From Jeotgalicoccus psychrophilus DSM 19085 (lineage in GTDB: Bacteria > Bacillota > Bacilli > Staphylococcales > Salinicoccaceae), in NCBI RefSeq assembly GCF_000425845.1, contig NZ_AUEF01000001.1, positions 248,001 to 312,000 of the forward strand: a DNA stretch of 64,000 nt, read 5' to 3'. The first letter of the stretch is position 1. The number at the start of each line of letters is the position of its first letter. The notes under the pieces were generated by a model, which did not search any database, was not told the origin of the DNA, and was given only the letters and a program-made list of their open reading frames with translations. Of this stretch, positions 34,589 through 44,284 are shown piece by piece. The position numbers were made by a program, and so were the translations under genes.

Positions 34589-36046
34589 TCATGTGCCGCA
34601 ATATGTCTTAAAGTCCGGATCAATATCGTCTTTGCCCGGTGCATTAATGTATTTTCCGCCGAGCTTATCATTAAACGGCTTGGACACAGCTTTTAAGAGC
34701 TGTTTTAACTCGCCGTAATGACCTTCCAAAGCAAGATTTAATGACTTCTGAACTAAATGGTTACGCGGAATAAAGCTTGGATTCGCCGCATTCATCGCAA
34801 TATTAATTTCATCTATTTTAGCACTTTGCGCTTTCTTTCTCGCCTGATACTGTTCGAACCAGTTTATAAATTCGCTGTCGTTAAACATCGGCAACTTGTC
34901 GTAATTAGTCAGATAAAGATCTCTGAACGTCCGCGTGTAATCTGCTTCATATTTAAACATAAATCCAAGCAGCTCATCGACCAGTTTCACGTCATACTGT
35001 TCCTCATAATCCAAGTCCAGAATACCGAGTTTGTTGCCCATTAATGAAATATACTTTCTATTATAGTACTGCGGATATTTATCGAGTACTTCCTGAGCAA
35101 GCTTCACCGCTTCATCCTGTGAGCTGTCAAACAGCGGACACAGCGCTTCACCGAGCTTGCTTAAATCCCACTGCCCGATCGGCGGCTGATTTTTATAGCG
35201 GTAGCGACCTTCTGTATCGATTGAACTGAAATACGTATCCGGATTATATACATCGATAAACGCACATGGTCCGTAATCAATCGTCTCACCCGAAATTGTA
35301 ATATTATCCGTGTTCATCACACCGTGAATAAATCCGACTGACTGCCACTGGGCAATTAATTCAGCCTGCTTTCTTACTACATGGTCATAAAACAGCAGAT
35401 ATTTTTTATCTTCTGTGAGCGCTGCAAGATACGGATAATGGCGTTCAATCGCAAAGTCAGCAAGCGCTTTTAACTCGTCAGCCGACTGGCGTGCAGCATA
35501 TTCAAAAGTACCGACGCGGATGTGTGAACTCGCGATGCGTGTTAAGATGCCGCTCGCCGTTGTTGTCTGACGTGTCAGCTGTTCTCCCGTATCGACGACA
35601 GCCAGTGCACGAGTCGTGGCGATCCCGATGTTTGCCATATATTCACTGATAATATATTCGCGCATCATCGAGTCGATTGGCGCACGGCCGTCGCCCTGGC
35701 GTGAGTACTTCGTCGCACCTGATCCTTTTAAGACGACATCATATTTTTCACTATCTGTGTTATGCTCACCAAGGAGAACGTTGCGTCCGTCACCAAGCAT
35801 ATTTAAAGTGCCGAACTGATGCCCCATGTAAGCCTGGGCAATCGGTTCTGCTGAATCCGGCAGCTTATTGCCGCTGAAAAATTCAGCATCATTTTCAAGT
35901 TCGTTTTCATCGATATTTAATAATCTCGCTAAATGATGATTAAACAGAACAACCTTAGGTGCCTCTGACTCTTCCGGTTCGTAAGGTGACCAGAATGTAC
36001 GCGGCAGCGATTTATAGTCATGTGTAAAATTAAAGCCTTTATACAT
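34589..36046 (-). CDS. selO: Protein adenylyltransferase SelO (YdiU)
   Basis: This 485-residue pseudokinase-fold enzyme moves AMP from ATP to hydroxyl side chains of proteins, a response linked to oxidative stress. Recognisable motifs are AYMGHQFG, LGDGRNVLLGE, LKGSGATKYSRQGDGRAPID, GVMNTDN and the C-terminal YCGT, whose cysteine is the redox-active position of the family. The length is normal. A CTCCTTTTT complement (AAAAAGGAG) precedes the start. Confidence 0.94.
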   Translation of the reverse strand: MYKGFNFTHDYKSLPRTFWSPYEPEESEAPKVVLFNHHLARLLNIDENELENDAEFFSGNKLPDSAEPIAQAYMGHQFGTLNMLGDGRNVLLGEHNTDSEKYDVVLKGSGATKYSRQGDGRAPIDSMMREYIISEYMANIGIATTRALAVVDTGEQLTRQTTTASGILTRIASSHIRVGTFEYAARQSADELKALADFAIERHYPYLAALTEDKKYLLFYDHVVRKQAELIAQWQSVGFIHGVMNTDNITISGETIDYGPCAFIDVYNPDTYFSSIDTEGRYRYKNQPPIGQWDLSKLGEALCPLFDSSQDEAVKLAQEVLDKYPQYYNRKYISLMGNKLGILDLDYEEQYDVKLVDELLGFMFKYEADYTRTFRDLYLTNYDKLPMFNDSEFINWFEQYQARKKAQSAKIDEINIAMNAANPSFIPRNHLVQKSLNLALEGHYGELKQLLKAVSKPFNDKLGGKYINAPGKDDIDPDFKTYCGT

Positions 36047-36222
36047 TAAAATTCTCCTTTTTAAAAACAGTCGTGCAAATCTAATCTATAGTAATTGAGT
36101 ATACTATATACATATATAGTTGCATAACAGAATACACCGTTTTCTGAACAAATAAATAATTTTTGTTAACATGGTAAAAAAGAGGGTATAATCATTAACA
36201 TACAGAAATAGGAGTTGGAATT

Positions 36223-37326
36223 ATGTCAAATGGTAGCAAACGTGCTTCCTGGAAATATGCCTTTGCATACACCGGTATTGTAGTGGGTGCCGGCTTCGCA
36301 ACAGGTCAGGAAGTACTTCAATTTTTCGCGAGTCACGGGTTAATCAGCATTGCAGGAGTTATTTTAACAGGATTGATTATTATGTTTATCGGCCGGCAGG
36401 CAGCTAAACTGGGATACTCAACACACGCTGAATCCCACGTATTACCGCTGAACACACTATTCGGCAAAAAGCTTGGACTTGTCGTTGATATTATTCTCGC
36501 CTTCTTCTTATACGGTCTTGCGATTGTTATGATTGCGGGAAGCGGCGCGACGTTCAATGAAGGCTTTGGTATACATCCGCAAATTGGGGCAATCATCCTC
36601 ATCATACTTGCATTTATCACATTACTTATGGACTTTGATAAAATCGTTTCCATAATCGGTGTTATCACACCAGTACTAATCATCGCAATGTTCTTAATTG
36701 CGGGGTATAACATATTGAATCCGATGATTCCTTTGTCCGAGGTCAATCAGCATAATGATGTATCATGGGCACCAACGAGCAGCTGGTGGTTTGATGCAAT
36801 TACTTATTCAGGATTCACACTCGCAACAGCATTCAGCTTTTTATCAATAATGGGCTCTGAATCTGCACGCCAGTCAATTGTCAGACGCGGCGCAGTATAC
36901 GGCGGACTGTTAATTATGGTACTTATGCTGCTGATCACATTCGGTGTACTGTCAATTCTTCCGGTCGCATACGATGTCGCACTGCCTACAATGCAAATGG
37001 CATCAAATATTGCACCTTGGCTTGGGACAGTATACTCGGTAATTATTATATTATTAATATATAATTCAATCGTTGGATTTTTATATCCGTTTCTTGCAAG
37101 ATTCAGTAAACCGAAATCAAAGAAATATAAAATCTTACTGGTAACTTCACTGGTTGTAGGTTATTTCGGTACTTATGTCGGATTCGTCGAACTTGTTAAC
37201 ATTGTCTATCCATTATTCGGATATGTCGGTTTAGTTATCGGTGCGATGCTGACACTTCGCTGGGCATTCTTAAAACTTAAAGCCCTTAAACTTGCAGAAA
37301 AACTTTCGGATAATAACGAAGAATAA
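36223..37326 (+). CDS. YkvI family membrane transporter, paralogue 1
   Basis: This 367-residue membrane protein has about ten hydrophobic segments and the GIVVGAGFATGQEVLQFFAS motif of YkvI-type proteins, thought to have an amino-acid/cation symporter fold. The substrate is unknown. It starts at ATG 36223 behind AGGAG and has its own terminator. Two more paralogues follow on the same strand at 37442 and 40191. The C-terminal tail is longer and more charged than in the others. Confidence 0.82.
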   Translation: MSNGSKRASWKYAFAYTGIVVGAGFATGQEVLQFFASHGLISIAGVILTGLIIMFIGRQAAKLGYSTHAESHVLPLNTLFGKKLGLVVDIILAFFLYGLAIVMIAGSGATFNEGFGIHPQIGAIILIILAFITLLMDFDKIVSIIGVITPVLIIAMFLIAGYNILNPMIPLSEVNQHNDVSWAPTSSWWFDAITYSGFTLATAFSFLSIMGSESARQSIVRRGAVYGGLLIMVLMLLITFGVLSILPVAYDVALPTMQMASNIAPWLGTVYSVIIILLIYNSIVGFLYPFLARFSKPKSKKYKILLVTSLVVGYFGTYVGFVELVNIVYPLFGYVGLVIGAMLTLRWAFLKLKALKLAEKLSDNNEE

Positions 37327-37334
37327 AATTTATT

Positions 37335-37371
37335 CCTGGATATTACTTCATAGTAATATTCAGGTTTTTTT
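37335..37371 (+). terminator. Terminator of YkvI paralogue 1
   Basis: CCTGGATATTAC / AGTAATATTCAGG around TTCAT is followed by TTTTTTT. Confidence 0.92.
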
Positions 37372-37441
37372 GTTATTAAATGTTTATCTTTTTTTTAATA
37401 GTTTATATAAGTTATGTAAACAACAAACAGGAGATGAATTT

Positions 37442-38518
37442 ATGTCACAAGGTAAAAACCGCGCCTCATGGCGCATCGGCTTTGCGTATGCCGGCATTAT
37501 CGTCGGCGCAGGATTTTCAACAGGACAGGAAGTACTTCAGTTCTTCGCAAGTCACGGACTGGTCAGTATTTTAGGAATAATACTGGCTGCTCTGATTTTA
37601 ATGTTTGTCGGCAGACAGACAGCAAAACTCGGCTTCCGTTTAGATGCGGATTCCCACGAATCACCACTCCGGGCATTATTCGGAGCAAAACTCGGACTCG
37701 TTATTGATTACGTATTAATATTCTTTTTATACGGCATCGCAGTCGTTATGATTGCGGGCAGCGGCGCAACATTCAACCAGTCATTTGGAATACATCCGCA
37801 GCTCGGCGTACTGATTATGATACTGCTCGCATTCGGTACACTGCTGCTCGATTTTAATAAAATCGTCAATATCATCGGCGGGATTACTCCGCTGTTAATT
37901 GTCGCGGTAATTATAATTACCGGCTACAACATATTAAATCCGGAAGTACCCTATTCGGAAGTAAATAACTACGTCGATCCTTCACGTACACCTACTTCAT
38001 TCTGGTGGTTCGATGCAATTACTTATGCCGGCCTGGCACTTGCGACAGGTTTCAGCTTTTTATCAATAATGGGCTCTGAAGCATCACGTCACGCCATTGC
38101 ACGACGCGGAGCAATTTACGGCGGGCTGATAATAATGCTGTTAATGATACTTGTTAACGTCGGCGTACTGTCAATCATGCCGACAGCAAACGAAGTACCG
38201 CTGCCGGCGATGACCATGGCAGAAAACATGGCACCGTGGCTCGGCACAGTTTACTCAGTTATCATCATCTTGCTGATATTCAACTCAGTTGTCGGATTAA
38301 TGTATCCATTCCTGACCCGCTTCACAGAACCATACTCAGGAAAATACAAAATCATGCTCGTCGCTTCGCTGATTGCCGCGTTTATCATTTCAAACGTCGG
38401 TTTCGTCGAACTCGTTAACATTGTCTATCCGATACTCGGTTACATTGGCCTCGCGATATCCGTCGCATTGTTGGTCCGCTGGATAATGAACAAAAACACG
38501 AGGAAAAAGCTGCTTTAA
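37442..38518 (+). CDS. YkvI family membrane transporter, paralogue 2
   Basis: This 358-residue protein is highly similar to paralogue 1 (GAGFSTGQEVLQFFASHGLV and AIVMIAGSGATFN-like stretches). I start at ATG 37442 (MSQGKNRASW) behind AGGAGATG. The 50 extra residues in the open frame cover the upstream terminator and are rejected. The C-terminus RWIMNKNTRKKLL matches paralogue 3, so 2 and 3 share a tail type. The substrate is unknown. Confidence 0.82.
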   Translation: MSQGKNRASWRIGFAYAGIIVGAGFSTGQEVLQFFASHGLVSILGIILAALILMFVGRQTAKLGFRLDADSHESPLRALFGAKLGLVIDYVLIFFLYGIAVVMIAGSGATFNQSFGIHPQLGVLIMILLAFGTLLLDFNKIVNIIGGITPLLIVAVIIITGYNILNPEVPYSEVNNYVDPSRTPTSFWWFDAITYAGLALATGFSFLSIMGSEASRHAIARRGAIYGGLIIMLLMILVNVGVLSIMPTANEVPLPAMTMAENMAPWLGTVYSVIIILLIFNSVVGLMYPFLTRFTEPYSGKYKIMLVASLIAAFIISNVGFVELVNIVYPILGYIGLAISVALLVRWIMNKNTRKKLL

Positions 38519-38526
38519 ATGTGATA

Positions 38527-38559
38527 AACCCCATCCGCCTGTGCGTGGATGGGGTTTTT
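38527..38559 (+). terminator. Terminator of YkvI paralogue 2
   Basis: AACCCCATCC / GGATGGGGTT around a 12-nt loop is followed by TTT. Confidence 0.9.
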
Positions 38560-38608
38560 GGTGTGAGGTGAGGAGATTTTGAGAGTCTGACCAATATTTT
38601 GCGTCGTG

Positions 38609-38970
38609 GGATTACCATGTCAAAGCCACATGGTAATCCAAAGGCTCACGGACTACCTTGTCAAAAGTACATAGTAATCCAAAGGCTTCCGAACTACCTT
38701 GTCAAAAGTACATGGTAATCCAAACGCTCACGGACTACCTTGTCAAAAGTACATAGTAATCCAAAGGCTTCCAAACTACCATGTCAAAAGCACATCGTAA
38801 ACCAAACGCTCACGGACTACCTTGTCAAAAGCACATCGTAAACCAAACGTTCCCGGACTACCTTGTCAAAATTACATGGTAAACCAAACGTTCCCGGACT
38901 ACCTTGTCAAAATTACATGGTAATCCAAACGCTCACGGACTACCATGTCAAAAGTACATCGTAAACCAGG
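38609..38970. repeat. 41-bp tandem array A5 (8.8 units)
   Basis: Units start at 38609, 38650, 38691, 38732, 38773, 38814, 38855, 38896 and 38937. The first unit holds a perfect 12-bp inverted repeat, GGATTACCATGT-CAAAGCC-ACATGGTAATCC. Later units keep the dyad imperfectly and are joined by GCTCACGGAC or GTTCCCGGAC. It lies between the convergent YkvI-2 and NERD genes and belongs to the same sequence family as A6, 12.7 kb away. Confidence 0.97.
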
Positions 38971-38976
38971 CATTGA

Positions 38977-39954
38977 TTATTCTTTCAAATGGTCTTTGTA
39001 TTTAACAAATAGTTCCGGTTTCGCCATGGCATTATCAAAATTTCGATATTTAAATGTATATGTCGTTTGATTGCCTTTTTTATTAATATAACAGTGCTTT
39101 AATAGGATTCTGTACACAACTCTAGGTGTTAAACAGTCGCCAATAAAACTCATAAACGATATTCTAGTCATATCTTTTCCGTAAAATAAAAATTGATAGT
39201 CGCTCATCGCCCGCAGCAGATGTGTTTCGTTACTCTCTTTACTTTCACATTCACCGCAGACTAAGTGAAACCTGGATTTTATCAAATTAAAACTTCCACA
39301 CTGTCCGCAATATAATCCCTTCCTCAATCTTCCTTCATCCACATTATTATCAATATACGGATTCTCGACTATATTTTCACTGAGCAGCCGCACTATAAAT
39401 TGCGACTTATTGCCAATCTTCCCGCCCCTGAATTTCCTCAAGTATCGCCGTAAATCCATCCGCACAACAATTTTCGACCACAGTGAGTTGTCATCGGTTT
39501 GAAGATAAAAATCATCGCTTACGAAAATCAGTTTACCGCTGACTCCAAAATTGCCGTTCACCGAATTTCTCAAACCGATTAACTTTCCAACTGAGCGGTT
39601 CAGCTGGGCAACAGGCTCTTCGGATATTCTCTGTCCGTTTCTGAACCAGTCACCACCCTCAACTTTGTATTCTCCGGTGTAGTTTTTTATCTCGTTAACA
39701 ACTATGCCATTATCATTAATTACGAGAGCATCGTACTGTGTGACCGATTTTCCAAATTTAAGATAAAGATCCCGATAAACTAATACATCGTCATGCCCCA
39801 CGTCTTCAAAAATTTCATCATACAGGCACTCTCCCACAAAGCCTTTCTGAAATGTTTTAAACCAGCTTTTCTCCCCATTCGTTAAATCGGTCCTTCTCTG
39901 CAGCGCTTCGTAAAATAATAAGTCCTGTGATTTATTTCTCGGATTCAAGAACAT
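38977..39954 (-). CDS. NERD-domain protein with a zinc ribbon
   Basis: This 325-residue protein has a nuclease-related (NERD) domain: KGFVGECLYDEI, QYDALVINDNGIVVNEIKNY (Asp, Glu and Lys of the PD-(D/E)XK-like core) and a following GDWFRNG. A four-cysteine zinc ribbon comes later (CGQCG...CGECE, about residues 226-246). NERD proteins are presumed DNA-processing enzymes, but their role is unproven. The C-terminal third is unrecognised. It stands alone, with its 3' end only 7 bp from repeat array A5 and no clear terminator between them. Confidence 0.8.
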   Translation of the reverse strand: MFLNPRNKSQDLLFYEALQRRTDLTNGEKSWFKTFQKGFVGECLYDEIFEDVGHDDVLVYRDLYLKFGKSVTQYDALVINDNGIVVNEIKNYTGEYKVEGGDWFRNGQRISEEPVAQLNRSVGKLIGLRNSVNGNFGVSGKLIFVSDDFYLQTDDNSLWSKIVVRMDLRRYLRKFRGGKIGNKSQFIVRLLSENIVENPYIDNNVDEGRLRKGLYCGQCGSFNLIKSRFHLVCGECESKESNETHLLRAMSDYQFLFYGKDMTRISFMSFIGDCLTPRVVYRILLKHCYINKKGNQTTYTFKYRNFDNAMAKPELFVKYKDHLKE

Positions 39955-40190
39955 TTATCCGCCTCCTGCAAAATATTAAGTTACTTCAGTTATACAGCAT
40001 AATCCTTCAAAAAAATCAGCACAGGCAAACAACATACAAAAATCACAAAACTGCAGATCTAAGATTTCGAAATAAAATTACATGAATTTACATCTAATTT
40101 TATCTTACTTTTTACACATTCATGATTATTATAAAGCCGCAACTGTGTTACTATGTTAACTTGTGTTATTTAATTAGGAGGAAATTTTTT

Positions 40191-41261
40191 GTGAATTCAC
40201 AAAAAAGTGTAATGAAATTCGCGCTCGCCTATACAGGTATTGTCGTAGGTGCAGGATTCTCTACTGGACAGGAAGTTTTACAATTCTTTACCAGTTTTGG
40301 ACTGTGGAGTTATGCAGGGATAGCGCTCACTGCAATATGTGTAATATTTATCGGCAGACAGACTGCCAAATTGGGCTACAGATATGATGTACCTTCCCAT
40401 GAAGTACCATTAAATAAATTATTCGGGAAAACTGCAGGTACTATAATTGACTATTTATTTACTGTTTTTATGTATGGTATTGCAATAGTAATGATTGCGG
40501 GGAGCGGTTCCGCATTTAAAGAAAGTTTCAACATAGAACCATGGATTGGAATAATAATATTAATTATTCTCGTATTTTTCACCTTACTTATGGATTTTGA
40601 TAAAATTCTTACCGTTCTCGGAGTGGTTACACCGTTTCTGGTAATTGCGGTATTTATTATTTCTGTGGTTAATATATTAAATCCGCAAGTGGCAATTGAG
40701 CAGATTGATCAGGTTGCAGATATCAGCCGCACACCGACAGGTTTATGGTGGTTTGATTCCATTACGTATGCAGGGGTTGTCCTCGGGGTGACATTCAGTT
40801 TCCTGTCTATTATGGGGGCTGATGCTGATAAGCAGTTCATCGCACGGCGCGGAGCTGTTTACGGCGGTATTATTTTTATCGTTATGCTGCTCTTATTAAA
40901 CACAGGAATGCTCGCTGTGCTTGACGAAGCAAATGAAGTGGCATTACCAACACTGGTTATGGCAAACGCTATTCATCCGGTACTTGGGAAACTATTTTCT
41001 ATTATTATCATTCTGCTGATTTACAATACTGTTGTCAGCATGCTTTACGCAGTTACTGCAAGATTTACAACACCTTATTCAAGAAATTACAAACTGCTTC
41101 TTGCAGCAATGCTCATAATTGGTTATCTTTTAACATTTATCGGCTTTGTCGATCTCGTTAATTTCTTCTATCCAATCTTCGGCTATGTCGGCGTAATTAT
41201 TGGTATTGGACTATTAGTCAGATGGATTATGAATAAAAATACAGATAAAAAATTATTATAA
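40191..41261 (+). CDS. YkvI family membrane transporter, paralogue 3
   Basis: This 356-residue membrane protein carries the family motif GIVVGAGFSTGQEVLQFF. I chose GTG 40191 (NSQKSVMKFALAY follows) because AGGAGG lies 9 bp upstream; the longer open frame begins in an AT-rich spacer. It is separated from the first two copies by an array and the NERD gene. Its end shares a bidirectional terminator with the allantoin operon. It could import a substrate of that operon, but there is no direct evidence. Confidence 0.82.
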   Translation: MNSQKSVMKFALAYTGIVVGAGFSTGQEVLQFFTSFGLWSYAGIALTAICVIFIGRQTAKLGYRYDVPSHEVPLNKLFGKTAGTIIDYLFTVFMYGIAIVMIAGSGSAFKESFNIEPWIGIIILIILVFFTLLMDFDKILTVLGVVTPFLVIAVFIISVVNILNPQVAIEQIDQVADISRTPTGLWWFDSITYAGVVLGVTFSFLSIMGADADKQFIARRGAVYGGIIFIVMLLLLNTGMLAVLDEANEVALPTLVMANAIHPVLGKLFSIIIILLIYNTVVSMLYAVTARFTTPYSRNYKLLLAAMLIIGYLLTFIGFVDLVNFFYPIFGYVGVIIGIGLLVRWIMNKNTDKKLL

Positions 41262-41269
41262 GACAAACA

Positions 41270-41302
41270 AAAGCGGTGAAGACCTGAGTCTTCACCGCTT
41301 TC
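41270..41302. terminator. Bidirectional terminator (YkvI-3 and allantoin operon)
   Basis: The 13-bp stem AAGCGGTGAAGAC / GTCTTCACCGCTT around CTGA has T-rich flanks in both directions, in a 49-bp convergent spacer. Confidence 0.92.
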
Positions 41303-41310
41303 AATCTATA

Positions 41311-42249
41311 TTAAAGTTTAATTCTCGTACCCGCTTTACCTTCAAGTGCTAATACTGCTTCATCTAATGAACAGATGATGCCTTCTTTGCCTTCGTGTTT
41401 AGCGAATGCGATTGCTGCTTCAATTTTAGGAAGCATTGAACCTGCCGGGAATTGTCCGTCAGCTACGTGTTTTTCTGCTTCTTCAACTGTAATTGCTTCT
41501 AATTTTTCTTCGTTTTCTTTACCGAAGTTAATGAAGACGTTAGGAACGTCTGTAAGCATCATGAATACGTCTGCTTCAGTTTGTTCTGAGAGTTTTAATC
41601 CTGAACGGTCTTTATCGATTACAGCTTCTACGCCGTGGATTTGACCTTTTTCATCGCGGTAAATCGGAATGCCGCCGCCGCCTGATGATACAACGATTGA
41701 TGATTCGATTAATGTTTTAATTTCGTCCACACCGTGGATTACTTTTGGTTCCGGAGATGGAACAACACGTCTGAAGCCGCGTCCTGCATCTTCAGCCATC
41801 TGGTAGCCTTTTTCTTCAGTCATCTGCTTAGCTTCTTCTTCTGTGAAGAATACGCCAACCGGTTTAGTCGGGTTATCAAATGCTTTGTCGTCTTTGTCGA
41901 CTTCAACCATAGTCAGAAGCGTGACAACGTTAGTGTCGTCGCCGCCTTCAGTCAGTCTGTTTTTAAGAGCAGATTCCATCATGTAGCCGATCATACCTTG
42001 TGATTCAGCATTGTTAACGAAAATCGGCATTGCCGGAATATCTTCTTTAGCTGCTTCATTTTGAGCGATGATGTTGCCGACCTGAGGTCCGTTACCGTGT
42101 GTTACAACGATTTTGTGACCTGCTTCCGAAATTTCAACCATACGGTTTGCTGCATTGACTACGTTCTGGTATTGATTTTCAAATGTTGCTTCCTGTTTAG
42201 GCTGTAAAATTGCGTTACCGCCTAATGCTAAAACTACTTTTTTACCCAT
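41311..42249 (-). CDS. arcC: Carbamate kinase (AllK role)
   Basis: This 312-residue amino-acid-kinase-fold enzyme makes ATP from carbamoyl phosphate and ADP, leaving carbamate that decays to ammonia and CO2. Motifs are VVLALGGNAILQP, VTHGNGPQVGN, SSGGGGIPIYRD and the C-terminal GSMLPKIEAAIAF. As the last gene of the allantoin operon, four bases after allH, it should harvest carbamoyl phosphate from oxalurate cleavage, not from arginine deiminase. Confidence 0.95.
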   Translation of the reverse strand: MGKKVVLALGGNAILQPKQEATFENQYQNVVNAANRMVEISEAGHKIVVTHGNGPQVGNIIAQNEAAKEDIPAMPIFVNNAESQGMIGYMMESALKNRLTEGGDDTNVVTLLTMVEVDKDDKAFDNPTKPVGVFFTEEEAKQMTEEKGYQMAEDAGRGFRRVVPSPEPKVIHGVDEIKTLIESSIVVSSGGGGIPIYRDEKGQIHGVEAVIDKDRSGLKLSEQTEADVFMMLTDVPNVFINFGKENEEKLEAITVEEAEKHVADGQFPAGSMLPKIEAAIAFAKHEGKEGIICSLDEAVLALEGKAGTRIKL

Positions 42250-42253
42250 TGTT

Positions 42254-43018
42254 TCATCTCCTATTTAATGTCATATAAATACCGTACAACGTGTCGCGCC
42301 CTGAGCTGGAGCCCAGTTCGAGAAGCGCATCCACTGTTTCTTTGTCCGGTGTCTCGCCGATATCTGTAATACGTCTTGAAAAAACACCCTCGAGTGCCAG
42401 TCTGATAAAGTTCTCGCTGACAATTGTCGTTACACTTTCACGTATATACAACTTGAGGCTGTTCAGATGATTCTCTGCAATAAAAGGTTCGAGGCAGTTA
42501 ATATACAGTATACCTGTAATAATGTCGTCACCTGACGGTGTCAGTCCCTGTCCTCTGCCGACTAAATAAGCGAGTGGAAAATCAACATCAGGATTCTCTA
42601 AATCCGCCAGAATGCGGTTTAGTTTATCCCTGCTGAAGTCACTGCTGTTATAATCGCAAAAATCATAGCTGCTGACAACACTTTTTATTGAATCGATGTC
42701 ACTTTTATTAACTTTACTATATAAATAAACTTCCGCATTTCTGTTCGACAGCATAAAATCATTATGATTAAGTGATGATGCTGCTGTCTTCAGTATATCT
42801 CCGACCTGCAGTGTTTCTTTTATATAATGCATTGTATATTTATTTATCGTAATGCCGAACGGAAAATATCCGTTCTTGTCAGTGCCGATAAAAATCAAAT
42901 CATTTTTATCGTTAACAATATTAAAACCATTGTTGAAAATACTGTGCACACGCATTGCTTTATTTGTTTTTAACAAGGAAAGTGCGATCTCACCGATCGC
43001 ACTTGACTCATATATCAT
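42254..43018 (-). CDS. allH: DUF2877 protein, oxamate carbamoyltransferase subunit AllH-like
   Basis: This 254-residue protein has the DUF2877 core LVGRGQGLTPSGDDIITGIL. DUF2877 (YlbF) was identified in Escherichia coli as AllH, one of three subunits of oxamate carbamoyltransferase with FdrA (AllF) and YlbE (AllG). All three are adjacent here. The enzyme splits oxalurate with phosphate into oxamate and carbamoyl phosphate. The gene directly abuts allG. Confidence 0.85.
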   Translation of the reverse strand: MIYESSAIGEIALSLLKTNKAMRVHSIFNNGFNIVNDKNDLIFIGTDKNGYFPFGITINKYTMHYIKETLQVGDILKTAASSLNHNDFMLSNRNAEVYLYSKVNKSDIDSIKSVVSSYDFCDYNSSDFSRDKLNRILADLENPDVDFPLAYLVGRGQGLTPSGDDIITGILYINCLEPFIAENHLNSLKLYIRESVTTIVSENFIRLALEGVFSRRITDIGETPDKETVDALLELGSSSGRDTLYGIYMTLNRR

Positions 43019-44284
43019 TTATGCTTCAAAACCTAATTTAGCAGCGTAAGCTGTAATTGCTTTCTCGAAACATTCGATTGGCGGGTTAACTGTACCAGCA
43101 CCAATCTGACCAAATCCTGCAACTTTGTGTGCAATACCTGTATTAATTACAGGAAGAATTCCTGATTCAACTACTTTACGTGCATCGATTCCAGTTGGAG
43201 CACCTTTAAAGTCCCAAGTCGGGATAATAAAGTTAGGGTTTTCCTGTTCAGTAATCTCAGCCATGTTATTACTTGTTTCAAGTGCATCATTGAAACCGCC
43301 TGAACCTACGAAACGTGTAACAGCTGGTGCAGCGATCATCACCATACCGCCGACACCGATAGTTTCAGTAATCGCCGAGTCACCGATATCCGTGTTTGCA
43401 TCTTCTGCTGAATATCCTGTGAAGTACAGACCCTGCGGTGTATTTACAGGTGCTGTGAACCACTCGTCACCCATACCAGCGATACGGATACCGAAGTTTT
43501 CACCGTTACGGCACATTGCAGTAACGATAGTACCGTGTTCAATAGTACGTGCAGCGTCAGTCATTGCTTTAGCTGTTGCCATTGCAACGTTCAGGAAGAA
43601 CTGGTCAGTATCTGCAAGGAACTGCATAACTTCCTCGCGATCCTTAAGCGAAACATCTTCAAGACTAGTAATTGCCGGAGCAACTTCTTTTAAGAATGCT
43701 AATGATGCAGCAATGTTTCTCTGGTGGAACTCGTCACCCATAGCAATTGCTTTAGCAACCAGTACGTTAACGTTTAAGCCTTCGTCCATAGTTTTAAGTG
43801 CTTTAGATAATACAGGACCAAGTACATCGTTCATCCAGTGAAGGCGTGTAAGCACCTGATCACTGTAAGAACCGAAACGGAGAACCGCGCCGATACCTTC
43901 GTTTAGAGTACAGTAAGCTTCGTTCCCGTGCTCTTTGTTAACTACAACTACAAGTGGCATATTCATTGAAGTAATACCGCCCATTGGTCCTACTGCGTTA
44001 ACGTGGTGACAAGGAATGAATGTGATTTTATTGTTTTCAAGTAATTCACGTGCACCCTGCTCGTCTTCAGCCCATCCTTCAAAAAGAATAGCGCCGACAC
44101 ATGAACCCTGCATCGGGTCAGTCATGTTTTCATATTTAATCGGAGGACCGGCATGTAATAATACATGCTCAGTCAATTCCGGAATTACTGTATGTGCAGG
44201 AACAACATCTGTTAAGAAAGGTGCTGAACCAATCATTTTTTGAACAACTGCTTTGTTTGCTTCATCTATAGTTTGGTAAGCCAT
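43019..44284 (-). CDS. allG: DUF1116 protein, oxamate carbamoyltransferase subunit AllG-like (YlbE)
   Basis: This 421-residue protein of the DUF1116/YlbE family has LLHAGPPIKYENMTDPMQGS, IPCHHVNAVGPMGGITS and a C-terminal PPIECFEKAITAYA segment. It is a subunit of oxamate carbamoyltransferase by family and position. Start and stop overlap its neighbours by about one base, so subunit stoichiometry is probably set by coupled translation. Confidence 0.88.
   Translation of the reverse strand: MAYQTIDEANKAVVQKMIGSAPFLTDVVPAHTVIPELTEHVLLHAGPPIKYENMTDPMQGSCVGAILFEGWAEDEQGARELLENNKITFIPCHHVNAVGPMGGITSMNMPLVVVVNKEHGNEAYCTLNEGIGAVLRFGSYSDQVLTRLHWMNDVLGPVLSKALKTMDEGLNVNVLVAKAIAMGDEFHQRNIAASLAFLKEVAPAITSLEDVSLKDREEVMQFLADTDQFFLNVAMATAKAMTDAARTIEHGTIVTAMCRNGENFGIRIAGMGDEWFTAPVNTPQGLYFTGYSAEDANTDIGDSAITETIGVGGMVMIAAPAVTRFVGSGGFNDALETSNNMAEITEQENPNFIIPTWDFKGAPTGIDARKVVESGILPVINTGIAHKVAGFGQIGAGTVNPPIECFEKAITAYAAKLGFEA

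Noticed and set aside
36130-36160. TTTTCTGAA core before YkvI paralogue 1 as a CodY site
   Set aside because: Only 10 of 15 positions match the consensus.
43125-43841. Long plus-strand frame of 238 codons opposite allG
   Set aside because: It is antisense to a well-supported gene with strong family motifs and has no ribosome site. The same holds for the long frames opposite allF (45206-46003) and the DASS gene (56864-57526).
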